DNA of 64,000 nucleotides from Tetramitus jugosus (taxonomy: Eukaryota; Heterolobosea; Eutetramitea; Acrasida; Vahlkampfiidae). The stretch covers positions 310,001-374,000 of the forward strand of contig OW569389.1 in assembly GCA_937625935.1 (NCBI GenBank), written 5' to 3'. Positions 48,740 to 59,125 of the stretch are shown piece after piece (position 1 is the first letter of the stretch; each line of letters starts with the position of its first letter). The notes below the pieces were generated by a model. It worked only from the letters and a program-made list of their open reading frames with translations. It did no database searches and was not told the origin of the DNA. A program made the translations under genes and the position numbers.

Positions 48740-50942
48740 TTACTCATTCTGTTGCAAAATAGAAGCATAAGAGAATGAGGAGCTTTGTGCCTTGTTCTCA
48801 GAAGTTGCAGTGCTCACTGGTGATTCCTTCTTCTCAACAACAGGCTTCTTCTCCTTGATGGCTGCTGGCTTTTCTGCCTTCTCAACCTTCTCTGGCTTTT
48901 CTGCCTTCTTCTTTGGAGCGGCTGGTTGATCCTTCTTTGGGGCAACTGGCTTTTGTTGCTTGTCTTCCATCTTCTTTGGCTCTGGTCTGTGTGGTTCTGG
49001 TCTGATCAATGCACCAGAAGCAGCAGCTGGGGAGGCTGGTGAAGCTCTAGAGTCTCCTCTCTTTCTTCCAACGATATCGGATGCCTTGACATTAGAGTTA
49101 CGTCTCTTTCTGTGTGGCAACAAGTGCTCGTTTGAGATTTCTGGAGTCTTAATGTCTCTAGCAGTGATAGCAGCTTCGGCAAAGGAGATCATAGTCGATT
49201 CCATGACGGATTCTGGGCTAGTAGCATCAACAACAGGAACACCCTGATCAGGTGGGCTCATCAAAACCATTTCGGCATGAGGCTCAGTGCGCAAAACATC
49301 GCAATCAGCAGGCAAATCAGTTGGTCTGACCAAATCCTTAACAATAGTTGCATATGCATCGAGAACAACTTGCTTGTTGTACTTGATGTATTCATCACCG
49401 CAATAGCCAGTCTTCGACCGTTCAGCAACAGGCATAGAAGGAAGTGGTGGGAAGTTCTTGGCGCTGTCAATAGTTGGTATTGGTTGTTGAGGAACTGTCT
49501 TTGGCTTTCTAACACCCTTCTTGATTGGTGTAGTGGTGGAAGAAGATGGCACACGTGCGTTTGGAGCGACTCCCTTTTGGTAGGTGGATGGAACGCTCTG
49601 TGGAGCTTGACCGCCTGTCCTTGGTTGAGGAGCTTGTCTTTGTTGTTGTTGTGGGCTGGTTGGTGCAGCGCCAGATGATTGGTTGGTTGCCTTTGGTGCT
49701 TGTGGTCTTGATCCTCCAGTGGTTGCGTTCACATTGGCAGCAGGAACATTGTTGTTAACAAATGGTGCTTGCTTGGTTGGTCCATTCTTGTTCTTTGGGT
49801 TGTAGTAGTCACGGCCTCCGACTCTAGCATTTCTTGGGCCAGCATTGTTGTTGTTGGATCTTCTTGGACCGCCTGTTCCTCTTGGGGCACCACCATTGTT
49901 TCTAAAGTGTGGGTTTCTTCTGTTGTCTCCAAAGTTTTGGCGTGGGTATGCTGGATAGCCTCCTTGTTGTTGTGTGGCTGGGTATGAACTCTTCAACAAA
50001 TTGTCAGACTTGATACGTGCTTGAATTGTCTTGTCCTGGAATGTCTTTCCTCTAATGAAATCAAGTGCTTCCAAAGCTTGCTCATCAGTCTCAAAACCAA
50101 TGAACCAGGTATCACCGATATCACTTCTTATAGTTTGTGGCAAATTGTTCTGGTCAAAGATTTGTTTCACTTCCTATTAATTTTGTTTGTTGATCAAAAA
50201 GTGAACTCGTGGTTAGAAACTGATAAATCATCATTCATAGTGTGTGCGCGAGTCATGGAGTGAGCGACATGCATTTCTCTCTATCCGATGCGAAAAAAAC
50301 AAAATAATCTCCCAAATCAAGCGTTCATCATTTTCTTCATCAAAAGAAAAAAAAGTACATGGTCTTGCTCCTCTCTCGCTCACACACACTCGCTCAACTA
50401 GACACAAAAAACATCGACATTCATACCTCTTCTGGTGTGGATGATGGAATATCACGCAAAATGACAGTGTTTCGTGAAACTGTGAAGTTTGGTTTGATTT
50501 TAGAGCTGGTTTCGTCCAATGTGACATGTGTTGATGACTTGATTGCCTCAACGATCAATGCTGGATCTTCAGTCAAAGTCTTCATCATTTTGAATCCAGC
50601 AATAATTTCAACAGGTACAAACATATCCTTGTTCATATGCGATACTAGGAATGGATCATTGTTCAAATTTTGTCGTGAAAAGTAGTATTCTACTTGCTTG
50701 CGGATGGCTTCCAATAGCTCTTCACCTTCTGTTCCATGCAATGATTGTGATTCGAGTGATCAATAATATGTGAACGAAAAAAAAAGCAAATGTTAGTAAG
50801 AGAGGATTCAACAACAACATGTGAATGGTTAAGTAAGTAGAAAGAGACACGAACCAAGCTTCTTTGTGTTTTCTTGAGTAGCGGTGGTGTTAACTTGTTC
50901 TTCTTGTGGAACGATGGTGGTAGTATTGTCTTCAGAGCTCAT
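48740..50942 (-). CDS. LARP4-like La-motif RNA-binding protein (three exons, 607 aa)
   Basis: Exons are 50855-50942, 50427-50728 and 48740-50173. Intron 1 is 126 bp (donor GTTCGT, acceptor ACAG) and intron 2 is 253 bp (donor GTATGA, acceptor ATAG); the splice phases fit. The La motif is visible (RKQVEYYFSRQNLNNDPFLV, then MNKDMFVPVEII), followed by an RRM (NTVILRDIPSSTPEEEVKQIF and TWFIGFETDEQALEALDFI). The rest is Gly/Arg/Asn/Pro/Gln-rich disordered sequence with SPQQQQRQ and a Lys/Glu-rich end. LARP4 proteins bind poly(A) and PABP and stabilise mRNA. The arrangement matches LARP4 in order and motif spacing. Confidence 0.88.
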
Positions 50943-51628
50943 GCTTATTATTATTATTTTTGTAGTTGGCAGATGATAGATGCGCGCTTATTATTTGTTG
51001 TTGTTGTTGTTGGGTGGTGGACGATTTGAACACTAGTTGTTGTTGTTATTGATGCTTTTTTGCTTGTTTTTGATTTTCTCCAATGATGATAACTTTTCGT
51101 TTCAGAATAATAATATTTGAATTTTTATATTCTAATATTATACGAAAGAGAGATGAGAGAGAAGTTTCAAATAGTTCTTTTGGTTTTTTGTTTTCCAATC
51201 AAAAAAAATGGAATTACGTGTGTCTGTCGCCTTTTTGCGTTGTGTGTGAATTTCGAGTTGCTCTTTATTTTTCGTCGCGAAATTGCATCCAACTTTACAA
51301 TAAAAAAAATTCCACACACATAGACCTTGGTCAACCCTGAAGGATAGCTGAGAGCAAGGCTCGGAAATGCAAACACGTGACAGCCAAGCACGTAATGGCT
51401 TGGATACCCATAATCATCGAATGAACCACATTCACCTTTGACTGACATACTGTCCTCGTTCGTTGCTGTAGAGTCCTACCACTTTAGAGGTGAACCTTCG
51501 TGGATGTCAAGAAACGTTGACAACAGAACACAATTCCCACGAAGTCTGGATGCAGCTATCCAACTCGGGCAAACACCCAAAAATTTTGTCGGGATTAAAG
51601 CTGTAGAAACAAAACATCCAAACAACAA
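50943..51628. other. Intergenic, with a CAA-rich LARP leader
   Basis: A (CAA)n tract (GTT in the listing, about 50997-51012) and an AATAATAATAA-rich run lie before the LARP ATG. The remainder is AT-rich with no gene. Confidence 0.4.
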
Positions 51629-53056
51629 ATGCCCAAACTCCACTCATTCACATCTCTCCTGTTACTTCTCTCACTATCCCTCCTCTTTTTCACTTGTCAC
51701 ACATTGGCCAATGTCCAACAAACTCACAACAACAATAATGCCGCCAAAAATTCTCCTTTTGCAATGGACATGAACGATTTTTTCACTAGTAGCAACAGCA
51801 ACAACATTTCAACCATTTTGACATCTCAACAAATTTGTTCAACCAACAGTGCAAGTCACACCAAGGCTCACAAACGAACAGCCACTCAATTCCTTCAAGT
51901 AATGAACGGATGTCACATGGACACATCAAACAATGAAATTCTATATCGAACATCAAAGCTATTGATTGATTGGTTCAGTCCAACTGTGATTACAAGTGTC
52001 ATTTTTGTGTTTATCATGGTTTTACCATGGATCATGAGTGTGTATGATGATGAACAGAAAACGACTGAAAATATGAGTCGATTTGCGCATTATACACTTG
52101 TTGCATGTGATTTGATGTTTCGAATCTCGTGGGTTACTGCGTTTGGAGCATGGTTGTTAGCTGTGTTTAGACAAGCTTCACCTTGTTCCTGTTCTCAACA
52201 CATTTATGCTTCACCTGCTTCATCATCGTCATCGTTGTTTTTAGCTTCTTCGGATGAAATGATTTTGTTGGGTCAAACAGCAGAAAAAGTTGTTGGTTAC
52301 GTGTTTGGTATGCCCAATGTTCACGTCTTGGTCACTACTGTGCTCTCTCTGCATGCCATTCAGAGAATGAGTATTCCTATCGGAGGTTTTCTATTGTTGG
52401 TGATGCCGGTGGCGGCAGTTTTTTCTGGAATGGCAAGCACAGGTCAAGTCATTGCCGCTTTTTTTATTGCTATTCCGTTGCACTTTTATCAAACGTTGAC
52501 TCCGCAGTGGTTGCGCTTGGTTGACTTTGCGTTCAATTTGTTCTCTGGAGTGCTCGTGTTGCCGCTCGTCAAACATTTTTACTTGTCTCAGGATTTTGCC
52601 TTTTCTGAAATGTTTTTCGAAGGAGTGATCATGCAAGTGTTTTCATTGGTTGTGATCATTGTATTCTTCTCGCTCGGTTTTCTCAAGATTACAATCAAGA
52701 GACCCATTTATGAGAGCAGTCCACTGGATATTCAACATTTGAGAATGAGATTGACACCGGAGCAAAAGCAGTTAATGGAGGGAGAGCAAATGGGGTATGA
52801 TCACTCGGATTATGCAAATACTTCGTCACCATCGTCCTCTCTGCTATCTTCTTCGTCAAGACGTGGCTCCATGTCGTTGGCATCTGCTGGTTACTCGTAC
52901 GATGAAGGTCACGTGTTTAGTGTTTTGTACGCTTATCCAATGATTCTTTATGCGATTGCACTGGGAACATTCTTGCTTGTGGCAGCATTCAAGGTTGCTG
53001 CTGTAAAGTACTTGGATGAGATGCTTTCATTTGGTCAGAGCATTCATCACAAGTAG
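51629..53056 (+). CDS. PAP2-like multi-pass membrane protein, apparently without catalytic residues (475 aa)
   Basis: A signal peptide (residues 1-26) precedes an Asn-rich lumenal stretch, then six or seven helices between about residues 112 and 350 and one near the C-terminus (about 437-458). The core pattern MPNVHVLVTTVLSLHAI, followed by VFSGMASTGQVIAAFFIAIPL, aligns with the PSGH and SRxxxGxHxxxQVIAG motifs of phosphatidic acid phosphatase type 2 enzymes. The catalytic His and Arg of the last motif are not seen, so activity is doubtful. A Ser-rich cytoplasmic loop (about 390-415) follows. Confidence 0.55.
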   Translation: MPKLHSFTSLLLLLSLSLLFFTCHTLANVQQTHNNNNAAKNSPFAMDMNDFFTSSNSNNISTILTSQQICSTNSASHTKAHKRTATQFLQVMNGCHMDTSNNEILYRTSKLLIDWFSPTVITSVIFVFIMVLPWIMSVYDDEQKTTENMSRFAHYTLVACDLMFRISWVTAFGAWLLAVFRQASPCSCSQHIYASPASSSSSLFLASSDEMILLGQTAEKVVGYVFGMPNVHVLVTTVLSLHAIQRMSIPIGGFLLLVMPVAAVFSGMASTGQVIAAFFIAIPLHFYQTLTPQWLRLVDFAFNLFSGVLVLPLVKHFYLSQDFAFSEMFFEGVIMQVFSLVVIIVFFSLGFLKITIKRPIYESSPLDIQHLRMRLTPEQKQLMEGEQMGYDHSDYANTSSPSSSLLSSSSRRGSMSLASAGYSYDEGHVFSVLYAYPMILYAIALGTFLLVAAFKVAAVKYLDEMLSFGQSIHHK

Positions 53057-53355
53057 AGCTCCATTATTGAGTTAGAACTTTAATTTCTTTTTATACAATT
53101 GGATAGAGTATTTATTGACTGTACAGAACAGAATATGAATGAGACTAATATGAAAATAAATAACAACAACAAGAAACGAAGCTTTGGATGAGTGAGATCC
53201 TCATTGCTTTGTTTCCAACTTCCCTCGAGACCAGAACTAAGGTCCTTGACAAAAATCAAAACAAAGAGCTTGCATTCTTCTCTGATTTGTTTTTCACAAC
53301 ACAGATTCCAAAAAACAACGAAACAAGAAACACACATTGGATCAAGTGTTGAAAG

Positions 53356-54132
53356 ATGAAGGTCATTGCAGTTACTGGTGGAATTGCATGTGGTAAGAGC
53401 ACCGTTACCAAAGAAATGGCTCAAATACCAAACGTCCGCATTGTTGATGCCGATCTGATTGCCAGACAGGCACTCGCAGTTGGTTCACCTCCCTATTTGA
53501 AGCTAAGGTCCATGTTGAAGTCTAATGAAAAGTACAGAGATCAGTTTTCTCGTTTGTTTCATGAGGAGGAGGAAGATCAGGCAACCACACAACAATTGGG
53601 TTCTGAATTGAAAGGAACAGTCAATAGAGAGCTCTTGGGAAAGTTTGTGTTTGCTGATGAGCAATTGAGACGTCAGTTGAACCATATTACTCACTCTTGG
53701 ATCCAAAAGCAGATTATCATGCAAATTCTGAGTGAATGGAGACAACACATGTTTAATACTGATCGTGTGGTTGTAATGGACATTCCCTTGTTGTTTGAAG
53801 CCGGATACATTTATCGGTTCATTGCTAGCAAGGTGATATGTGTTACGACGACGAGTGATTTGGAATTAAGGTGGCTCATGAAGAGAAACAATTTGTCAGA
53901 GACTGATGCAATGAATCGAATTCGTTCTCAGATGCCACTCGCTGTCAAGGAACAAAAATCGGATTATGTGATACGAAACACTGGCAGTTTGAGTGACTTA
54001 CAATCTGAAACAAGGAGAGTGTTTATGAAATGCAAAAGAGAGGCAAGTTCCTTCGGTTCACGCACAATGAAATGTGCTGGTCTTGCAGCTGGTGTTGCGG
54101 GTGGTCTCTGGTATCTGAACAGTCGATTGTAA
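53356..54132 (+). CDS. Dephospho-CoA kinase (DCAKD/CoaE type), 258 aa
   Basis: The P-loop GGIACGKST (residues 8-16) is followed by the family's DADLIARQAL element, NHITHSWIQ, and VVMDIPLLFEAG with the CoA-binding side. The lid has LRWLMKRNNLSE with the double Arg pattern. It catalyses the last step of CoA synthesis, phosphorylation of dephospho-CoA. A short hydrophobic C-terminus (LAAGVAGGLWYLNSRL) could be a tail anchor, as in DCAKD relatives linked to mitochondria. Identification is strong. Confidence 0.9.
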   Translation: MKVIAVTGGIACGKSTVTKEMAQIPNVRIVDADLIARQALAVGSPPYLKLRSMLKSNEKYRDQFSRLFHEEEEDQATTQQLGSELKGTVNRELLGKFVFADEQLRRQLNHITHSWIQKQIIMQILSEWRQHMFNTDRVVVMDIPLLFEAGYIYRFIASKVICVTTTSDLELRWLMKRNNLSETDAMNRIRSQMPLAVKEQKSDYVIRNTGSLSDLQSETRRVFMKCKREASSFGSRTMKCAGLAAGVAGGLWYLNSRL

Positions 54133-54329
54133 ACTTGAGTGAGTACCTAAAGAGTTTACAATGTAAAACAAACCAACCATGGGCGCAAGAGCACCTTGTT
54201 CCACACTTCTGCCCTTCACCCATCAAAAACTAAAATCACTGACATTTCACAAAGAAACACTTTGAAATAAAAATCAAACAACCAAAAAAGACAAGAATAT
54301 CACTCGCTCACCAAACAAAATATCAAAAG

Positions 54330-55082
54330 ATGAATGCTGTTGTTGATTTTCGTTCACAAGGGATCCAATCCATTCAAGAATTGAAACATTTGATTGAATT
54401 TGAACATTCAATCTATCCTAGCGCCAATTCCTCCGAGATTGAACGTGTCGTTTCTTCTTGGTACCTTCCCGCGCAAACTCAGAACCCGACTCTACAGCTC
54501 GCTCACCGATTGGCGCGCGTGCTTTATGCAAATGACGACAATCGTCTTTTGGGCTACTACATGGTTCTTCCGTTGCATGAGAGTGCATATGAGGATTTGC
54601 TGCACGGTAGACTGACAGAGCTTGAAATTGGTCCACAACACTTGGTTGTTGATGCATCAAAGTGTTCTCGCATCGGTCTCCATGTGTATCACATTGAAAA
54701 GTTTGGAAAGGACAAGTTGGGAGTTGGTTTCTCGACTCTTATGCTAAGATCGATTGGTCAGGTGTTGAGAGAGTTCTCTCACATACAAGTCATTGGTTTC
54801 GGTGCTTATTGTGTCTCAGCGTCAGGTATTCAACTGTTTATGAATACTTGGAATTGTTATGAGATTGTATCGAGTGACAAGAACAGTGAAGAAGAGCACA
54901 TTTTCATTGATAAGCGCACACGTGAGGTCAAGGTTGTTTCGTTCAGTCAAACCCAGTCACAGTCCATTTACCAAAAGTATGCTCATTTGCAATACATGCA
55001 TCGCTGTAAGATGCTAGTGACTCGACCTGATCAGTTTTCTCCTGTTTGGCCATACTTACGATGCAATAGATCAAATTTATAA
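54330..55082 (+). CDS. GNAT-like acetyltransferase-fold protein (250 aa)
   Basis: There is a beta strand plus hairpin around residues 74-80 (LLGYYMVLPL), then LVVDASKCSRIGLHVYHIEKF, GVGFSTLMLRSIGQVLREF and an IGFGAYCVSASGIQLFMNTWNCYEI end. The pattern of strand-helix-strand with a late A/S-x-x-G-x-x-x-F-x-x-x-G-F-like segment resembles GNAT N-acetyltransferases. The classical Q/R-x-x-G-x-G/A loop is not clear. No substrate can be named, so the family call is tentative. Confidence 0.5.
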   Translation: MNAVVDFRSQGIQSIQELKHLIEFEHSIYPSANSSEIERVVSSWYLPAQTQNPTLQLAHRLARVLYANDDNRLLGYYMVLPLHESAYEDLLHGRLTELEIGPQHLVVDASKCSRIGLHVYHIEKFGKDKLGVGFSTLMLRSIGQVLREFSHIQVIGFGAYCVSASGIQLFMNTWNCYEIVSSDKNSEEEHIFIDKRTREVKVVSFSQTQSQSIYQKYAHLQYMHRCKMLVTRPDQFSPVWPYLRCNRSNL

Positions 55083-55126
55083 GTCAATACAATCCCATTT
55101 TTTAATAACGAAAATAAATATCAAAA

Positions 55127-57442
55127 CTACAGCTCGGCCGTTGCTCCAGCAATTGCAATAGCAGCGGACTTGCCCTTAGCAGGACTCATGTTCCGTTGAT
55201 TCTGGTTGCCAATCGAGGAAGGTGGCGAGTTCCCTGTCTTGTTGCTCTGCTCATTTCCATCGAATCCCCTGCTCCGGGTCATGGCATGCAACTTGTACAG
55301 CTCCAATTGTTGGTGATAGATAAGTTCTTGCTGTCTCAACAGTAATTGTTCCATTCGTAAGCACATGGCGGCATCTCTATCTTGAGCGTTCATTCCTGAG
55401 AGTACGGCAGTATCGTCCGATCTCGTTGCACTCGTGCTACCACTACTACGAGCAGTGCTAAGAGAGTCATTGGGTGGAGATGTTCCTGGTACAGGTGCGG
55501 GTGTGTTCAATGTGCGACCTGGTCCCAACAAGGACGACGATGGTGGCCCATGTTGACTATAGTATGGAATATTCTTTTGTTGCATTTCCTTGTACAGAGA
55601 GTACGGTGGTTGACTTCTATTGTACTGAGGATGATTGTAATCGTTCCAATTGTAGTCTACAGGCCTTCCCTCATCATACATCTCTTCATCAGACTGCTGT
55701 TGTTGTGCACTTTCGCTCACATCATACAAATCTTCATTGTCAAAGTAGTCCACTTCTTTTGAAGATGAAGGAGAAGATGTGGCTGTTCGTTTGCGAGGTG
55801 ACCGTTGAGTCCTGCTCCTGTTTGTGCTGCCAGCTGCAGTGAAGCGAGTGGTCGACTTGTTTTGTCGTACATCATCTTCCTCTTCTTCTTCATCTTCCAT
55901 GGATGATGTGTTGCCTTGTGCAGTTGAAGAAGATGCATTGGTGGTAGCAGAGGAGATTGGTGTCATGGGTTCATCATCTGAGCTACCACCAGCGACAGCA
56001 TTTCCAGCACCACTCGTTTGAGTGCTACCCGTGGCAAATGCACTAAACATGGAGTCATACGAAGAGTGTGGTGTCGTGCTTGTTGCACTCGTAGGCGATT
56101 TGATCATGGTGTCACCAGATTCATCTTGTTGTTGTTGATTAGAAAAGAATGGTTGTCTATATCTCTTGAGTGGAGGCAATGGAGAGAGATCGTCCTTGTT
56201 TCGTGCATATGCCTTCTTCAATGGCAGATTATTCATCGGTTGTGGCGATGATTCCTTCTTCTTGATGTTATTGTTGGCTGCACTGTTGCTGCTACTACTA
56301 CTGCTGCTATTGGTCTTGAAACGTCCATAGGAATCTGAAGCTACACTGGGTGACAGTGGACTCTTGCTTCGATTGGAGGTGCTTTGCTTTGGTTTCTTGC
56401 TAGTAGGTGTTGGTGGCTTTCGACCACCAAGAGTCGTTGGAGAAGCACCACCAGTGTGAGGTGAAAAGTTTCCATTGCTTTGGCCACTGGTAGGAGTAGG
56501 AGGCTTTCTCTGAGCTCTATCCATTTCTAGTGGTCGTTGTTGACCATGTCTGCTCAAGTAGAGACCACACTTGTTGCAAAGTGTATGACCTTCGCTATCT
56601 TTTCTCCACAGCGGACTATTGGTTGCTTTACAATTGTGGCAAAAATTGGATGATTTGCTGCTGCGACCTCCGCTGGTGCTTGTGCTAGTGGTGGGAGACC
56701 TCTTCTTTTTCAATGTGGCAGATGGCGAGGATGACAGGGAGGACACAGGAGAGGCGGAGGATGAAGACGACGATGATGAACCAGGAACAGTTAAGCTATG
56801 CTGCTGTGATGAGGAGCTACTACTGGAAGAGCTGCTCGTTGTTTGATAAGGAACGGAAGGGGCACTGAATGGAGAGCTAGGGGTGCTGGGAGTCGTTGGC
56901 GTAATGGGAGTCGTACTCAGCGGACTTGCTCTACCAGTAGCGGGAAATAAATTAGCTCCGCCGACAGGCGTTGAGGGGGACATTTTGAGGCGCTTTGGAA
57001 TAGGCAGGCCACTCGCAGCAATGTTACCAAAGGGAGAGACAGGAGACGACACAGATGGAGAGAAAGGACTGCTTGGAGCTACCATTGTTGATGCCTTGGA
57101 GGAAGTATCTAGCGAGCTTAATGGCTTGTTATGGAAGGGATGAGAATTTGAGCTTGAGCTGCTGCTACTGCGACTACTGGAAGAGCTACTGGAGATGAGT
57201 GGTGGTTGAAAGCTATTGACAGCAGTTGTTGTTGGTTGTGAAGGAGGAGGAACAACAGAGAGTACTGGTTGTTGACTCGTCGTCGTTGTTGAGCTTTTGT
57301 TGCTATAGTTGTTATTGTTGTTGGTATTGGGTGTTGCTGTTGTTGAGTGGTGACTTGTGCTGCTTGCAGCGCTGAGAATATTGGCAAAAATGCCATGATT
57401 GTTGTTGGAGGAGGCTTGTTTTTCTGATGGGTGGTTCGACAT
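55127..57442 (-). CDS. GATA-type zinc-finger transcription factor (771 aa)
   Basis: One GATA finger is at about residues 267-291: C-x2-C-x17-C-x2-C, reading [25 protein letters not shown], followed by [15 protein letters not shown]. The rest is Ser/Thr/Pro/Gln-rich disordered sequence, including Ser runs and an acidic EEEEEDD block. GATA factors bind (A/T)GATA(A/G). The protein is nuclear by inference. Its 3' end is 44 bp from the convergent GNAT-like gene. Confidence 0.9.
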   Translation of the reverse strand: MSNHPSEKQASSNNNHGIFANILSAASSTSHHSTTATPNTNNNNNYSNKSSTTTTSQQPVLSVVPPPSQPTTTAVNSFQPPLISSSSSSSRSSSSSSSNSHPFHNKPLSSLDTSSKASTMVAPSSPFSPSVSSPVSPFGNIAASGLPIPKRLKMSPSTPVGGANLFPATGRASPLSTTPITPTTPSTPSSPFSAPSVPYQTTSSSSSSSSSSQQHSLTVPGSSSSSSSSASPVSSLSSSPSATLKKKRSPTTSTSTSGGRSSKSSNFCHNCKATNSPLWRKDSEGHTLCNKCGLYLSRHGQQRPLEMDRAQRKPPTPTSGQSNGNFSPHTGGASPTTLGGRKPPTPTSKKPKQSTSNRSKSPLSPSVASDSYGRFKTNSSSSSSSNSAANNNIKKKESSPQPMNNLPLKKAYARNKDDLSPLPPLKRYRQPFFSNQQQQDESGDTMIKSPTSATSTTPHSSYDSMFSAFATGSTQTSGAGNAVAGGSSDDEPMTPISSATTNASSSTAQGNTSSMEDEEEEEDDVRQNKSTTRFTAAGSTNRSRTQRSPRKRTATSSPSSSKEVDYFDNEDLYDVSESAQQQQSDEEMYDEGRPVDYNWNDYNHPQYNRSQPPYSLYKEMQQKNIPYYSQHGPPSSSLLGPGRTLNTPAPVPGTSPPNDSLSTARSSGSTSATRSDDTAVLSGMNAQDRDAAMCLRMEQLLLRQQELIYHQQLELYKLHAMTRSRGFDGNEQSNKTGNSPPSSIGNQNQRNMSPAKGKSAAIAIAGATAEL

Positions 57443-58300
57443 GTTTTTGAGATAAATAGTAAGGTAGTTTTTGGTTCTGTGGATTGATCTCTCTTATCTG
57501 TGTGTGAGTATAGAAGAAGCGGGAGAGGAGGTGTTAAAAAATTTTGATGGTGTGTGAAGTGTGTGTTGAGATCTGATGATCTGGTGCTTCTCTTCTGGGT
57601 GGAAAGCGAGTCGGGAGATTGAGGAATAGGGTACGTCCGTCAAGTCAAGGGAATTTTTCTGCGGCACAGAGAGAGCTAAGGAGCTTTGGGCCAAGATAAT
57701 ATCGAGTTGCTGGTTTTTGTTTGTTCTTGTTTGTTTCTTCTTGTTGTGAGCCAGGTTGATCAAATGTTTTGACAGAATGAATAAGGATGGGACCAAAGTT
57801 GGGAACACAGACAAGGAGGTTTCGTTTAGATTAGGTCGTTTGTTGTCTGTTTTGTGCGTGTTAGCCGACAAAGATCTCGCCTCACCAACGACGAAAAGCT
57901 CAAAGTTTTTATTCAAGAAGATTCTCGGACTATTTCATGACAACTCGTTGTCAGTGTCAAAAACCTCCGAGACGATCTGGAGGCCGTTGAAGTACGAGAT
58001 TTGATTTTACATGTGCCAGTAACAGATCTATTCGATTGGCGTTGCTGCCCGGGGAAGAAGAGAATAAAAGATATTCTGAAGCTTTGCCACAGACAGCAAC
58101 AGTTCAGGATCAGATATTATCCAGAAACTTCGCAGGTGTACTTGATGACGAATATTTCTTTGAAAGGTCGTCAAAACCAATCTTTCCAAATCTTCGTCGT
58201 GACATCTTATTGCCAGTTAATGAGACTAAAATCTCACTGTTTTTTCACACACAGAATAACATGATGAAAGTAATAAAGAATAAATAAAAAGTAACTTTAC
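57443..58300. other. Intergenic with a possible small two-exon gene
   Basis: The GATA gene's 5' flank (minus). A long minus-strand ORF (57494-57916) is not supported by domains. On the plus strand two frames (57777-57991 and 58026-58287) can be joined in phase. See the separate entry. Confidence 0.4.
57777..58287 (+). CDS. Possible small protein, two exons with a 34-bp candidate intron
   Basis: Exon 1 is 57777-57991 (from an ATG: MNKDGTKVGNTDKEV) and exon 2 is 58026-58287. The 34-bp candidate intron has donor GTACGA and acceptor AACAG, and the phases agree (AA+A). The product would be about 158 residues, with a basic Leu/Val-rich N-terminal half and a charged C-terminal half, ending in KVIKNK with an AATAAA motif across the stop. 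The intron is much shorter than the others here, so this is a low-confidence call. Confidence 0.25.
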
Positions 58301-59125
58301 TTAACAGAATCTGTCTCCATTGAAAGCGGATGGAAGGTCCTTCATCTTGATGAGGTGGACTCCTTTAGCTTTCATGTCGGCCTTTGCTGCGTCAATGGTT
58401 GCTGCAGCGATACCAACAGTAGCATCTTGAATCACAAATGTCTTGTAACCATAGGATGACTTGGAGTCAGAAGCAGAGAAGTAGACACAGTAGTCCAATG
58501 CAATACCAACGAGGTAAACCTCATCAATATCGTGAGCAATCAAAATGTTGTTCAAAACAGTCTCGTGGAAATGACCATTGTCAAAGAATGCAGAGTAGGA
58601 GTCAAGGTCACACTTGTAACCCTTTTGGACAACGACATCAGTGCTCTTCTTGATCAAATTTCCAACAAAGTCAGCATCAGTAGTGTTTTGGACACAGTGA
58701 TCAGGCCACAAAGTCTGGCTCAAGGTAACAGTTTGAGCACCAGTGCAGTCAACACCATAGTTTGCCTTTGGAGCCAAGTTTGAGGTAGTACACAAGTCAC
58801 CATTAGTATTGTACACGAGATCTCTTGAAGAGAAAACTGGATAACCGACGTGAGCAGAAGCAAAAGAAGCATGGTTAGGACAATGCCAATCTTGAGTTCT
58901 CACAACAAGGTCAAAGTGTTGCTCATATCTGTTTCTGATTCTGTTAATGGTTGGAACAATGCCCAATCCACCAGAAACAGCCAATGTGCCTCCTTCAACA
59001 AAGCAGTTTTGTACATCAATCATCAATAGGGCTCTCTTTGGGGAGATACGACGAGCTTGGGTAAGGGAGCTTGAAAAGCAGATCAGGGCGAGCAATAGAG
59101 CTACAACAGTGGTTTTGTACATCAT
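58301..59125 (-). CDS. Secreted nicotinamidase (isochorismatase superfamily), 274 aa
   Basis: The catalytic triad is visible: Asp in LLMIDVQNCF, Lys in VVQKGYKCDLDSYSAF, and Cys in ALDYCVYF. The metal-binding pattern is DWHCPNHASF. This fits PncA-type nicotinamidases that hydrolyse nicotinamide to nicotinate for NAD salvage. The N-terminus MMYKTTVVALLLALICFSS, then LTQA, is a signal peptide with a likely cleavage site near residue 24. Several extra cysteines suggest disulfides in the secretory route or lysosome. A TATA-like element lies about 71 bp before the ATG. Confidence 0.88.
   Translation of the reverse strand: MMYKTTVVALLLALICFSSSLTQARRISPKRALLMIDVQNCFVEGGTLAVSGGLGIVPTINRIRNRYEQHFDLVVRTQDWHCPNHASFASAHVGYPVFSSRDLVYNTNGDLCTTSNLAPKANYGVDCTGAQTVTLSQTLWPDHCVQNTTDADFVGNLIKKSTDVVVQKGYKCDLDSYSAFFDNGHFHETVLNNILIAHDIDEVYLVGIALDYCVYFSASDSKSSYGYKTFVIQDATVGIAAATIDAAKADMKAKGVHLIKMKDLPSAFNGDRFC

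Noticed and set aside
57494-57916. Minus-strand ORF of 140 codons upstream of the GATA gene
   Set aside because: Low-complexity-free but lacking any domain. It lies in the 5' flank of the GATA gene and opposes the alternative plus-strand gene; no support for either choice.
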